This document shows, piece by piece, positions 36,874 to 47,100 of a DNA stretch of 64,000 bases. Numbering within the stretch: position 1 is the stretch's first letter; each line of letters opens with the position of its first letter. A program made the position numbers and the translations under genes. The notes below the pieces were generated by a model. It searched no databases. It saw nothing but the letters and a program-made list of their open reading frames with translations, and had not been told where the DNA came from. The stretch comes from an uncultured Psychroserpens sp. (GTDB lineage: Bacteria; Bacteroidota; Bacteroidia; Flavobacteriales; Flavobacteriaceae): NCBI GenBank assembly GCA_947489585.1, contig CANLEE010000012.1, forward strand, positions 91,708 to 155,707, in the 5' to 3' direction.

Positions 36874-38523
36874 TTAATTTGATTGTTTGGATTCTAAGTC
36901 TTCAATTCGAGATAAGAGTGTTTTTAAAGTATCAGTAATACTACTGATTTCAGTAGTTTGCTTTAAATTTTCCTCTTTTTGAGTTGTGATTATCTTTTGT
37001 TGTTCTTGGATTGCTTTAATTAAAACTGGGACTAAGTCTGAATAATACACACCCAAACGGTCTAATTCTTTTTTAGTTAATGTATCTGATAACTCATCTG
37101 TCTCCCAAGTATGTGATTTAACCACTTCAGGAATGAGTTCTAATAAATCTTGAGCAATTAAACCGAGTTTAATATCAGGGTTGTTGTCATTTTTCCAATT
37201 GAAACTTACAGGTTGCATTTGTAAAACTTCTGCTAAACCATAATTAAGATCCTTGATGTTTTTCTTTTCGCGTCTATCTGAAGTATTGATGGTACCGTTG
37301 GTGGCATAAATTGTATTCCATCGCTGACTAGGGTTACCAATAACATTAACATTGTCTAGATCTGGTATCAAAGCTGCATTAATCCGTAAAGCATTATTTC
37401 CAGCATCACTAATGGTTTCGTCACCTATTCTTAAAACGCCTTCAAGATGTAATGAGGCTTGAGGGTTTGTGGTCCCTATGCCAACATTTCCGCCAATAAG
37501 AACTCTGCCGCCTTCGATTTGTAAATTTAAATCTGCTGCATTACCGTTATTTCTGGCCATGATTTCGTTATTATCAATAGATATATTTGAACCATTAGCT
37601 TGCCCCATCAATATATAACCATTATTAACTGTACCTAAACCGGTATCAAGACCTTGACTTATATGGACATTACCATTTTTAAATATAGTAAATTGATTAC
37701 TGCGAGTATAACCGTTAACTTCACTCCCAACACCATTCCCGATTTCAAAAATGGAATCGCCATATCCAATATTTGTTCTTCCTATAGCGGTAGTAAATAA
37801 TGAGTTAGTGATAAGGTTTGTTCCTAATGCATAGGAATAATTAACTTGAGCAATGGATCTACCTCCAAGAGCTACTGATTGTATGCCTAAAGCTTCGCTT
37901 TCAATTCCCATAGCTATAGATCCATAACCAGTTGCCTTAGTAACTCTTCCTGAAGCAAATGAATAGTTTCCCATGGCTCCAGTTTCAGTACTTGAGCTGA
38001 AGCTAGAATTTAAGTTAATTGCATATAAGCCAACATTCATAGATTGACCAGTTAATCTATGGCCTCCACTGGCAGCTTCTAAACCACTAACATTATTAGC
38101 TGTTTGTGCAGTAACAGCGGTTTGCGCAATTTGCGCTTTTTGAGCATAAAACGCTCTTGGAACAAAATTGAACAATTCAGATCCTAGATCAATAAAAGTC
38201 CCATCTTGTTCAATATCTAGCTCAGTATTCAATAATATGGTTTGGTTCCAATCTATATTGTAAAAGCCTCCAGAAATATAAGTGCCCTCTCCAATATTTA
38301 AAATGGTTAATCCATTTTGATTTGTAGTTATACTATGGCTTTCTTCATATAGATCACTTATAGTTGAACCATTATCTGATTGGATTTTAAATTTTATATC
38401 TATCGTTTGGTTTGACAGTACGTTTCCATTTGCATCTTTTATAAGTGCTTTATAATTAATGCCGTTTTGTGCAATAGAAGCTATTGCAAACAGACATGCT
38501 AAGATTGTGAGTTTAGTTTTCAT
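36874..38523 (-). CDS. Secreted surface protein with YadA-like head repeats and C-terminal S74 auto-chaperone domain
   Basis: 549 residues. Signal peptide, shared NGINYKA domain (about 20-130), a short YadA-like head region (YSFASGRVTKATGYGSIAMG, IQSVALGG), GIGTTNPQASLHL, then an S74 intramolecular chaperone domain (about 420-525): TSDRREKKNI with S and the lysine five residues on, the dyad reported for endosialidase-type S74 self-cleavage, followed by VSFNWKN and LGLIAQDLLELIPEVV. A coiled coil closes the protein. In phages the domain trimerises a fibre and then cuts itself off. The same combination in the next gene suggests trimeric surface fibres. Confidence 0.78.
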   Translation of the reverse strand: MKTKLTILACLFAIASIAQNGINYKALIKDANGNVLSNQTIDIKFKIQSDNGSTISDLYEESHSITTNQNGLTILNIGEGTYISGGFYNIDWNQTILLNTELDIEQDGTFIDLGSELFNFVPRAFYAQKAQIAQTAVTAQTANNVSGLEAASGGHRLTGQSMNVGLYAINLNSSFSSSTETGAMGNYSFASGRVTKATGYGSIAMGIESEALGIQSVALGGRSIAQVNYSYALGTNLITNSLFTTAIGRTNIGYGDSIFEIGNGVGSEVNGYTRSNQFTIFKNGNVHISQGLDTGLGTVNNGYILMGQANGSNISIDNNEIMARNNGNAADLNLQIEGGRVLIGGNVGIGTTNPQASLHLEGVLRIGDETISDAGNNALRINAALIPDLDNVNVIGNPSQRWNTIYATNGTINTSDRREKKNIKDLNYGLAEVLQMQPVSFNWKNDNNPDIKLGLIAQDLLELIPEVVKSHTWETDELSDTLTKKELDRLGVYYSDLVPVLIKAIQEQQKIITTQKEENLKQTTEISSITDTLKTLLSRIEDLESKQSN

Positions 38524-38529
38524 AATGGA

Positions 38530-40182
38530 TTAATTTGATTGGTTCGCTTCTAAATCTTCAATGCGAGATAAAAGCGTTTCTAATTGACTGTTCTGTTTTG
38601 CATTGATGGATTTTTCGTTATCAATAATCTTTTGTTGCTCCTGAATAGCTTTAATAAGTACTGGTACTAAATCAGAATAATACACACCCAAGCGATCTAA
38701 TTCTGTTTTAGTTAATACTCCAGTTGCCTCATTTTTTTTCCAGATGTGAGAGTGAACTACCTCTGGAACTAACATTTGAAGATCTTGAGCTATAAGCCCT
38801 ATTTTGGTGTCTGGATTGTTTTTGTTTTTCCAATTAAAACTTACAGGTTGCATTTGTAAAACCTCTGCTAAACCATAGTTTAAATTTGCAATATTGGTTT
38901 TACTTCTTCTATCAGATGTTTGGATCATGCCATTGGCTGCATACACATCAAACCATCTTCTGTTGGGGCCACCTAAGCGATCGCCTGTATCAGTAATAGG
39001 AACTAAACTTGAGCCAAATGCTATAACATCATTTCCACCATCTTCGATGGTTTCATCTCCAATTCGTAAACGACCACCAGATATGTGCAATAATTCTTGA
39101 GGATTACTATTGCCTATACCTACATTTCCATTTTTTAAAACGGTGACTGCATTTTCTCTATTGGCATCTGAAGTTCCAATACCTATTTCAAATAAAGGAT
39201 TATTATCAATCCAACTTAAAGCGTTACCACCACCAACATTATACCTTCCAAAAGCTACAGAAGCAAGACTAGAAGCTTCATTATAATAGCCAAATGCTGC
39301 TGAATATGCTCCTAATGCTCTAGAGTAATATCCTGTTGAAATAGCGGCAATACCACTAGCTTCTGTATTATCTCCCATAGCTACAGACTGTGACCCTGAA
39401 GACTCAGAGCCTCTACCAGAGGCTATTGCATAGTTTCCAGATGCTAAGGTTTCTCGACCTATTGCAGTAGAAGAAAACCCACTAGCTACTGTATTATTTC
39501 CCATAGCTATTGAATAATCTCCACTAGCTTGAGAGCTATAACCCATTGCTATGGAATAATCACCATAAGCAATGGTGAGCTCTCCTGTCGCAAATGAATA
39601 TTCCCCAGTAGCTCCATATGGATAAATAAGTGAAACTCCATTAGCATCTGAAGAGCTTAGGTCTATCGCATTTAAGCCAATAGAACCATAGCCTTCACTT
39701 GTGTTATTTCCTCTATCTCTTAAACGCCAACCTATTCCATTGCCCTCGCTTTTATAAACAAGACCTTCAACATTTTCTGCTACTTCTGCAGTAATTGCGC
39801 TAGATGCTCTGATAGCATAAGGCACATAATTTATTTCTGAAGCCCCCAAATTTACAAAGCCGGATCCAAGGTCAACAGCTACATTTAGAGTATGAGCATC
39901 TAATCCCCAATCTATGAGGTCAAATGTTATTCCTCCTAGCGGTGTTCCTTCACCAATAGTAACTATAGCTAATCCATTATCATTAGTAGTAATATTTTGA
40001 GTTTCTTGATAAGCTAATATACCTGAACCTCTTATGATGCTAAATCTAATTTGTATATCTTCATTAGCAATCACATTACCAACGTCATCTTTAATAAGTG
40101 CTTTGTAGTTAATGCCATTTTGTGCAAATGAAACTAATGCGATTAAGAATGCTAAAACTGTGAGTTTCGTTTTATTCTTCAT
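38530..40182 (-). CDS. Secreted surface protein with long YadA-like head and C-terminal S74 auto-chaperone domain
   Basis: 550 residues with the same plan as its neighbour: NGINYKA domain, then a longer head made of about a dozen 14-residue units of the YadA type (YSIAMGYSSQASGD, YSIAMGNNTVASGF and so on, residues about 195-310), then the S74 domain with TSDRRSKTNI (Ser and Lys five apart), VSFNWKN, IGLIAQDLQMLVPEVV and a terminal coiled coil. The LNYGLAEVLQMQPVSFNWKN stretch is identical in both proteins. The head predicts a left-handed beta-roll trimer. It has probably arisen by duplication with change of head length. Confidence 0.8.
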   Translation of the reverse strand: MKNKTKLTVLAFLIALVSFAQNGINYKALIKDDVGNVIANEDIQIRFSIIRGSGILAYQETQNITTNDNGLAIVTIGEGTPLGGITFDLIDWGLDAHTLNVAVDLGSGFVNLGASEINYVPYAIRASSAITAEVAENVEGLVYKSEGNGIGWRLRDRGNNTSEGYGSIGLNAIDLSSSDANGVSLIYPYGATGEYSFATGELTIAYGDYSIAMGYSSQASGDYSIAMGNNTVASGFSSTAIGRETLASGNYAIASGRGSESSGSQSVAMGDNTEASGIAAISTGYYSRALGAYSAAFGYYNEASSLASVAFGRYNVGGGNALSWIDNNPLFEIGIGTSDANRENAVTVLKNGNVGIGNSNPQELLHISGGRLRIGDETIEDGGNDVIAFGSSLVPITDTGDRLGGPNRRWFDVYAANGMIQTSDRRSKTNIANLNYGLAEVLQMQPVSFNWKNKNNPDTKIGLIAQDLQMLVPEVVHSHIWKKNEATGVLTKTELDRLGVYYSDLVPVLIKAIQEQQKIIDNEKSINAKQNSQLETLLSRIEDLEANQSN

Positions 40183-40243
40183 GTCTATTAATATTGATTA
40201 ATGGTCTTCGTGATTTTATTTGAAAAATTCAGAACAAATTGAT

Positions 40244-40654
40244 TTATCCTTGAGTTCTATCAAATACTATTGTGTCTCCTATATCATCTGTAACATTTAA
40301 AAGTGTTTCAGAAATACTATTTATAGTTGCAGTTATGGAATCACCACCTAAATCGATTGTAAGCGTGTTTCCACTTAATGAATATGTTGAACTAATTACT
40401 CCTTGAGATTCGCAAGGACCAGAATCATCTTCGTAAGAATCGACATCAACTGTATTATCGGTGTTGAATTTAAAAGACGTGTTTTTCTCACAATCAGTGA
40501 AGTCACCAGGTGTTTTAGATTCTAGGTACCATCGTGCTGATGTTAATAGTTCGGCTGTTGTTAGTGTACCGCCTGATGACGAATCGTCATCACTGCTGCA
40601 ATTAAAAGTTAATAGCGCTAGTACAAAAAGACTTAATTGTTTAAATGTTTTCAT
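40244..40654 (-). CDS. Small lipocalin-like lipoprotein
   Basis: 136 residues. The lipobox FNC is followed by SSDDD, a probable surface-export signal. The mature part (LTSARWYLESKTPGDFTDCEKNTSFKF, then GVISSTYSLSGNTLTIDL) matches lipocalin-like small beta-barrels with one probable disulfide. It has the same plan as the lipoprotein at 27053-27469. It lies in the row of surface protein genes, 17 bases downstream of the T9SS type A gene, and may be co-transcribed with it. Confidence 0.68.
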   Translation of the reverse strand: MKTFKQLSLFVLALLTFNCSSDDDSSSGGTLTTAELLTSARWYLESKTPGDFTDCEKNTSFKFNTDNTVDVDSYEDDSGPCESQGVISSTYSLSGNTLTIDLGGDSITATINSISETLLNVTDDIGDTIVFDRTQG

Positions 40655-40671
40655 GAGTATTGTTGTTTAAA

Positions 40672-41466
40672 TTATTCTATGATTATTCTTTTGGTAAATT
40701 CTCCACGATTAGTTACAATTTTTAAGATGTAAGTACTGGCTGGTAAATGATCTACTATAATTGATTTGGTTTCTTTTGCAGTAATGACTTGCTTGCCTAA
40801 AATATCATAAAGGATCAGGCTATTTATGTCCAGTGAGGTTTTGATATGTAATAGTTCAATGGCTGGATTTGGATATACAGAAATCGTATGATTTTCTAAG
40901 GATACCTCATTTATAGATAAGGTGTCGAACATAAAACTCCCTTGACCAGATGCGATACCCGAGAAATAATCTTGTGTATTTGTATTGTTAATATTTGAAT
41001 TAAAAAAACTGTCTAAAGCTCCTCCAAGTCCCATGGCAATTGGGTCTGAATTAAGTAAAAACTCCATTGAACCAACAGTAGGTGAGTTACTAATATCAAA
41101 AGTAAAAATCACAAAAGGTGTATCAGCTGTATGAGATACAAGACTTTGTCCTGGAGGCAAATTCATTACAAAAGCATCTCTTGTTCCATCACCAAACCCT
41201 GCAGCAGATAATTGAGCAGCCGTGAATTGGTTTGCTGCCCATGGGCGACCATTAAATTGGGATATGTTAACAATATCGGCATCACCAGCTGGAAGCATAA
41301 GAGTAAATCCAATATCGGATACATCAGTGTCGGTAGCATCAAAATCTGGAATTGCTACGATAGAAAAGTTGTAACTTGAGTTATGTTGAATACCAAATTG
41401 ATAACTTTGAGACATTCCAGTAAATGTGAATGCAATTGTAAAAAGTAATGTGTAAAGATTTTTCAT
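40672..41466 (-). CDS. Secreted protein with T9SS type A sorting domain
   Basis: 264 residues. Signal peptide to about residue 19 (GMSQ). The body looks like a beta-sandwich of the cohesin/PEP-anchor-like kind (FGIQHNSSYNFSIVAIPDF). The final 75 residues are a type A sorting domain: ISVYPNPAIELLHI, LILYDILGKQVI, then LPASTYILKIVTNRG and a basic end, which directs passage through the T9SS and attachment to surface lipopolysaccharide. The gene upstream ends 5 bases before it. Confidence 0.78.
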   Translation of the reverse strand: MKNLYTLLFTIAFTFTGMSQSYQFGIQHNSSYNFSIVAIPDFDATDTDVSDIGFTLMLPAGDADIVNISQFNGRPWAANQFTAAQLSAAGFGDGTRDAFVMNLPPGQSLVSHTADTPFVIFTFDISNSPTVGSMEFLLNSDPIAMGLGGALDSFFNSNINNTNTQDYFSGIASGQGSFMFDTLSINEVSLENHTISVYPNPAIELLHIKTSLDINSLILYDILGKQVITAKETKSIIVDHLPASTYILKIVTNRGEFTKRIIIE

Positions 41467-41471
41467 AATTT

Positions 41472-42452
41472 TTAATTTTTTGGTGGAACTGTTGTACTTA
41501 TTGTGAATGTTGGTAGATTGAGGATATTACCAGGATGATTTAAAATATTGTCTTTTATAATATTGCTATCATTTGGCGAACCCGAAAATCGAGCTGCACT
41601 GTTTAAATCGATATCCTGATTAAGGTAACCAGACGATGCGTATGTAATAAAGTTTAAGATATTACTCGGATCTGCTAGGATATAATCTTTAATAGCATTA
41701 ACATCGTTATCACTTCCAGAAAATATGATTTCATCATCACCATTTGTATCACCACTCCAAAGCGCTGTATTGCCTATATTTAAAATCGTTTGTGCATTAG
41801 TACCAAAGGTTGAAAAACTACTATTGGTAAAATCGACAATGGTTGTGGTACTATCTGATAAATTAATTGTAGCCGAGCTCATAGCACCTAGATGATTTCT
41901 ATGTTTAACAACTACAAAATAATTGGTTGGAGCAGCTTGCATAATAACAGAAGATGTGCCATCAAAGTCTACAACATCACCGTCACGTTGTACTAAAGCA
42001 GAACGTGCATTAATAAGACGTTGGTTGTCATTGGAAGCTCGTAATTCTAGCCAGACCCAATCAACAATAGCATTGTTTCCAGTGGTATTGAAAATAGAGA
42101 CATTGCATGTTGCATTGTCTTCATAAGGGCTCGTTGTTGGTAGAAGCCCGCTTGAACGTAGTGTGTCATTCATCAAACCACTAGTTGAAGGCACTAATAA
42201 AGGACCTTGTAAAAAGACAATTGGGTCGATGATGATTCTGAATTCTGCATTAATGAAACCTTCGGAAACTGTAACATCAGAATTACTTAATTCTTGTACA
42301 TTAACTTCTCCAATGGTATAAAGTATTTGAATGTCTCCAGCACTAGCTGAAGCACCACCACTATCAATACTGAACTTTTCTATGGTTTGTGCATTTAAGC
42401 TCATTGTATGTAATACAAAGATTAGAAATGTATAGCCTATTATATTTTTCAT
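41472..42452 (-). CDS. Secreted protein with dockerin-like calcium-binding segment
   Basis: 326 residues with a signal peptide ending in LNAQ. It begins with SIDSGGASASAGDIQILYTIGE and VTVSEGFI, a pattern frequent in surface proteins of this phylum. Near residue 235 the stretch SGDTNGDDEI... NDVNAIKDYIL has the acidic loop and helix of a dockerin or EF-hand-like repeat, and a second, degenerate copy (QDIDLNSAARFSG... IIKDNIL) follows. No T9SS tail is evident. Its neighbour has a cohesin-like shape, so a non-covalent pair is conceivable but untested. Confidence 0.55.
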   Translation of the reverse strand: MKNIIGYTFLIFVLHTMSLNAQTIEKFSIDSGGASASAGDIQILYTIGEVNVQELSNSDVTVSEGFINAEFRIIIDPIVFLQGPLLVPSTSGLMNDTLRSSGLLPTTSPYEDNATCNVSIFNTTGNNAIVDWVWLELRASNDNQRLINARSALVQRDGDVVDFDGTSSVIMQAAPTNYFVVVKHRNHLGAMSSATINLSDSTTTIVDFTNSSFSTFGTNAQTILNIGNTALWSGDTNGDDEIIFSGSDNDVNAIKDYILADPSNILNFITYASSGYLNQDIDLNSAARFSGSPNDSNIIKDNILNHPGNILNLPTFTISTTVPPKN

Positions 42453-42522
42453 ATGTGATGTTTTTGTGATTGAGAAAATGAATTTCTGATATCGTTTTTA
42501 TTATATTTTTTTCAAGTTTTGT

Positions 42523-43758
42523 TTAACATATTAAAGCGAATTGTACTATGAAATCACCTCCAATAGATCCGTTATCATCACCATCAATAGCGTAATCATC
42601 ACTATTTAGGAGTTGATTAGAACCCTCTCCTTTGAGAATTACTTGAAACCCAGAAAAGCAATCTGGAGATAAATCAAAATATGTTTGATCTGTTGTAATG
42701 GTTAATCGTGTTCCTCCATTAGACCATGTTATAGTTCCAGTAGCATTTCCGCCATTTCCAGAGATTAGAACAGAACTCCCAATAACTGCGGAAGATTCAT
42801 TCATAGCTGTACTGAAATCAATAGAAAAGGAAATACGATCATCTCCTAATAATGTAAATTCACTAAAGTTAGTTGAGCTATTGTCTGGCGCAGTAACAGT
42901 AGTTATGGTAGGTGTAGTTGGATTATTTAGAATAAGCCATTCATTACCATTATAACCTTCGAAATTTTTGGTTACACTATTATAGCGCATTGAACCTTCA
43001 GTAGGATTAGTATTGTCATCGCTTATTTTGATTTTACCATTAACATCTAGTCGTGCTTGAGGGTCAGTTATTCCTAATCCTACATTTCCTGATGGTGATA
43101 TTCGCATATATTCCTGAAAATCAAGTGTATTATCGTCAAATGTTGCAAAGAGAAGACTATGACCAGGAGCCCAAGTCGTAGAGGGATCTGGAAAAGCTTC
43201 GCTACCACTATAAAATCTTATGTAACGTGATTTATCTTGATTTGAAATGTTTAATTGACTAGGATCTACAGTATTTGACGATCTCAAATCTAATGAGTAC
43301 TCAGGTTGTTCAATGTTAACACCAATGTTATGATCCAAAGCATGAATTCCGTTTTCATCTTTTGACCATGGATGGTTTTCACTACTCAAAGCATATGGTA
43401 CAGTTTTAAATTCTGAAATTCCCATGTTAGTTAAGCCATTTCCAATGTTCACTAAAACTTGGAGAAAATGAGAATCTTCAGCCCATTCTATGGTGTCAAA
43501 AGTCTCACTATTAGCAACTAAAGTGCCTTCTCCGATTTTTAGAACAATAATTCCGTTTTCATCAGTAGTTGGTGTATGTGTTTCAGAATACACATTAGTT
43601 TGAGCATTACCTTTTAATATGTTGAATTGCACTTGAACTAGGTCAGTAGCAACAACATTTCCATTATCATCTTTAATCACGGCTTTGTAATTGATTCCAT
43701 TTTGTGAATACCCTATTAGGTTTATTAATAAGATGATTAAAGCAATTTTTGTTTTCAT
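42523..43758 (-). CDS. Secreted modular surface protein with shared NGINYKA N-terminal domain
   Basis: 411 residues. Signal peptide, then the shared domain (NGINYKAVIKDDNGNVV, IEWAEDSHFLQVLVNIG, FKTVPYALSS), and a middle region very like the protein at 35428-36867 (NIGVNIEQPEYSLDL, LGITDPQARLDV). The last 140 residues are different (STAMNESSAVIGSSVLISGN, an Ig-like pattern), with no S74 motif. It is first in the minus-strand row of surface genes. An inverted repeat lies just upstream. Confidence 0.6.
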   Translation of the reverse strand: MKTKIALIILLINLIGYSQNGINYKAVIKDDNGNVVATDLVQVQFNILKGNAQTNVYSETHTPTTDENGIIVLKIGEGTLVANSETFDTIEWAEDSHFLQVLVNIGNGLTNMGISEFKTVPYALSSENHPWSKDENGIHALDHNIGVNIEQPEYSLDLRSSNTVDPSQLNISNQDKSRYIRFYSGSEAFPDPSTTWAPGHSLLFATFDDNTLDFQEYMRISPSGNVGLGITDPQARLDVNGKIKISDDNTNPTEGSMRYNSVTKNFEGYNGNEWLILNNPTTPTITTVTAPDNSSTNFSEFTLLGDDRISFSIDFSTAMNESSAVIGSSVLISGNGGNATGTITWSNGGTRLTITTDQTYFDLSPDCFSGFQVILKGEGSNQLLNSDDYAIDGDDNGSIGGDFIVQFALIC

Positions 43759-43775
43759 GTTTTGATGTTTTAAAA

Positions 43776-43826
43776 AGAAAAGGAAGTGACGCTAACTCTA
43801 GGTTTTAATTTGTTACTCCCTTTTCT
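43776..43826. repeat. Imperfect inverted repeat upstream of the surface-protein row
   Basis: 15-base arms 43776-43790 and 43812-43826, with one mismatch and one G-U pair on the minus strand, loop 21 bases. It lies between the small 43-residue reading frame and the surface gene at 42523-43758. It could be a weak terminator of the former or a leader hairpin of the latter. Confidence 0.5.
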
Positions 43827-43848
43827 CAACTGATTAATAGCTTCTTTT

Positions 43849-43980
43849 CTATCGTTTGATAAATTTTATCGTTTTAATAATTTTATTCTTTAATAGAATA
43901 TTTAGTTTATAGGTTCCTTTTTTTAGATGATCAATACTTAGGTATATCTTTTCATCGTCTTCTTTAGGATTGTAAGCCAT
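43849..43980 (-). CDS. Small protein (43 residues) resembling a T9SS sorting-tail fragment
   Basis: A short frame with ATG and TAG stop in a 364-base gap. The sequence MAYNPKEDDEKIYLSIDHL, then KKGTYKLNILLKNKIIK and a basic end, looks like the last third of a type A sorting domain (beta-hairpin and basic tail) without signal peptide. It lies just after the HTCS gene. It may be a stand-alone small protein or a remnant of a degraded gene. No clear ribosome-binding site was seen. Confidence 0.45.
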   Translation of the reverse strand: MAYNPKEDDEKIYLSIDHLKKGTYKLNILLKNKIIKTIKFIKR

Positions 43981-44048
43981 CTTGAAAATGTGCTATAGGA
44001 TTCTTTCTGGAAGTAAAATTATATGGAAGTAAGAGTTAAGAGTAAAAG

Positions 44049-44073
44049 ATATGTTTCTAAGTATGAAACATAT
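44049..44073. repeat. Perfect 9-bp hairpin after the HTCS gene
   Basis: ATATGTTTC and GAAACATAT with a 7-base loop, 50 bases after the HTCS stop. It is AT-rich and lacks a good T run, so its role (weak terminator or binding site) is unclear. Confidence 0.4.
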
Positions 44074-44122
44074 GTAACACATTTATTTTTTTAAACATAA
44101 AACACTGGTAATCAGAATTTTA

Positions 44123-47100
44123 TTATTTTTTATTATTTGATAAATAATCACTAGGCGTACAATTGTAGATGTCTTTGAAGCACTTAATAAAATATGAAGG
44201 TGTATTAAATCCAACCTGATAAGCAATCTCTGAAATATTCGCATCAGATTTTTCTAATAGACCAATCGCTAATTTTATTCGCTGTGATCTTATAAATTCT
44301 GAAGCACTCATGCCGACAATGGCTTTTAGTTTTCTATGCAATTGTGTACGACTCATATGCATAGCTTCTGCAAAGGCTTCGCTGGTAAAGTCGGAGTCTG
44401 TAATTTTGTCATCTAAAACTAATTTTAAGCGTTTTAAAAAATCAGCTTCGGTTGAGGTAATTGATAATTCTGGATTTATGGTAAAGCCTTTACTAAAATG
44501 TTTTTGAAGTTGCTGCCTGTTTTCAATAAGTTTTTTTACTCTCAATTGAAGTTTTTCTCTATTAAAAGGTTTTGTGATATATGCATCTGCGCCAGTTTTT
44601 AGCCCTTCAATTTCGTTGTCTTCACCAACTTTAGCTGTCAATAGTATAATTGGAATATGGCTTGTTAATTCATTGTATTTTAAATTGTTACATAATTCGA
44701 TGCCATCTTGAACTGGCATCATGACATCACTAATAATAATATCAGGAATATGCTCTATAGCTAAATCAATACCAGTTTTTCCATTTTCAGCTTCAATAAT
44801 TTGATATTCCTCTTTAAAAATAGAAGACACAAAAGCCCTAATATCTTTATCGTCTTCAACAATAAGTAAAAAAGGATCATCTACTGCTTTATTTATTTTA
44901 GTATTTAAATTATCTAAAGATGCTTGGTCTCGTGTTACAGTTTTAATTTCAGAAGTATTAAAAGCTGCTTTATGAATAGGCAAAGTCACTGTGAATTGAA
45001 CTTTATTTTGATCTACAGTATTTGCTGTAATACTTCCTTTTGATAAATTCACTAATTCTTTGACAAGCGCTAGACCAACACCAACACCATCAGAAGCTTC
45101 ATTATCTTGATAAAAACGTTGAAACAATTTCTCAAAATCTTTTTTAGAAATACTATTATTTACATTAATAATAGATAAAACAAGGGTATCATCTAAAGCA
45201 TTTGCATCAATTAGAATATTGGTATGTTCTGGCGCATACTTTATGGCATTAGATAATAGATTGGAAAGTATTTTTTCAATGAGGTCTACATCATACCATA
45301 CCTTGGTAAGATTTTCAATTGAGCTATTGATTTTTATATGTTTTTTGTTTGCTTTGTATTGAAATGCTGCAACAATTTGTTTTAGTAAAATATTTAAGTT
45401 TCCTTCTTCGACTAATAATCGCAGTTGACCAGAATCTATTAAAGATAGATCCAACATTTGATTTACTAGATTGAGTAGTCTGCTTGCGTTTTGTTTAACT
45501 AAATTAAGTTCTTTACGATCTTCAGGTTTCAATGTGTCTTTAGATAATTGATGATCTATAGGTCCAGAGATAAGCGTTAAAGGTGTTCTAAATTCATGAG
45601 AAATATTAGTATATAATTTTGTTTTGAATTCATCCAGCTGCTTGAGTCGTTCTGTTTCTGCATGTTCTAAACGGACTTGAGTTTCTAATTTCCATTTAAA
45701 TTTAAAATAACTATATACAGCATACAAACCAAGGACAAGAAGAAGACCATAAATGACATAGGCTAAGTTTGTTTTGTACCAAGGACTTAATATTTCAAAA
45801 GAATACCTTGTAGGCACTTTATTCCATTTGCCTTCATAATTACTTGATAGCACTAAAAAGGTATATTTATTTGGAGGTAAGTTGGTGTAATGTGCTACGT
45901 TATTAAAATTTGGATATGTCCAATCTAAATCGTGATTCACAAGTTTATAACGATAAAGGTTGTGTTGAGGTTCAGAAAAGTGAAGACTAGCAAACGTAAA
46001 AGTTATGGTGTTTTGATTATGTTTAAAAGTAGCATTGGGATCTAAGTCATAAACTTCGTTGAAGATTTCAAATTTAGAAATGACTGTTTTGGGTTTTACT
46101 TCATTAACAGTTAATTCGTTAGGCAAAAACCAATTGACGCCTTCTAATCCGCCAAAAAAAAGTGTACCATCATTAGCTTTATAATATGCTCCCGTGTTAA
46201 ATTCAAAAGCTTGTAATCCACTATTTTTAGTATAATTTTCGACATATTGCTTGAATTCATTCTGTGGATTAAATTTTGAGAGGCCTTTATTTGAACTTAA
46301 CCATAGGTTTCCTTTCTCGTCAGGTAGAATGGCATAAATTACATTATTAGATAAACCATAATCCATAGTAAATACTTCGATACTTTGATCTAAAGCTTTA
46401 TACGACTTTAACCCATTACCATTGGTACCAATCCATAATTTATCTCTATCAAAATATAAGGATTTGATTTTATCTGAAATGGCTTCTATTGGAGTGATGG
46501 TTTCAGTTAGAGTATTTAGTAAAAATAGTCCATTGTCCTCACTACCAATCCATAATTCATGACTGTTTCCTTTTTCTACTGTTCTAATATTATTGGAACT
46601 TAGTTGAGAATTAGTCGTATTAAAATGTTTTATAACGCCTTCGTTTTCATCAAATAATAATATTCCACTATCTCTCGTACACAGCCAATATTGATGAGGT
46701 GCATGTTTGTATATTTTCCAAATGGTTTGATTTTGCAGAGCGTCAATGGTTTTAAATGAACCATCAGTATTTAAATATTGTAGCCCTTTACCTTGATGAC
46801 CAATCCACAATTTATCATCACTAAAAAGTAAACTCATAATACGATTGCTCGCTATATTTGAGTTGTTAGTTGTATAGGTTTTATATACATTAGTTTTAAT
46901 GTTTATTTGTGTCAAGCCTTTTCCTGACGTCCCAAACCACATCGATTTTTTTTGATCTAAACTAATAGCCCTTGTCACATCTACACTAACATCTTTTGGC
47001 GTTTGTTTATTCGTAATAACATTAAATTTTGTGAGATGTTCATCATAATAACTGAGACCTGCGCCATCGGTTCCTAGCCACATTGTTCCTGTATAATCTT

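Noticed and set aside
36874..40182. Prophage tail-fibre genes
   Set aside because: The S74 domains resemble phage fibres, but the proteins have signal peptides, and no other phage gene is present.
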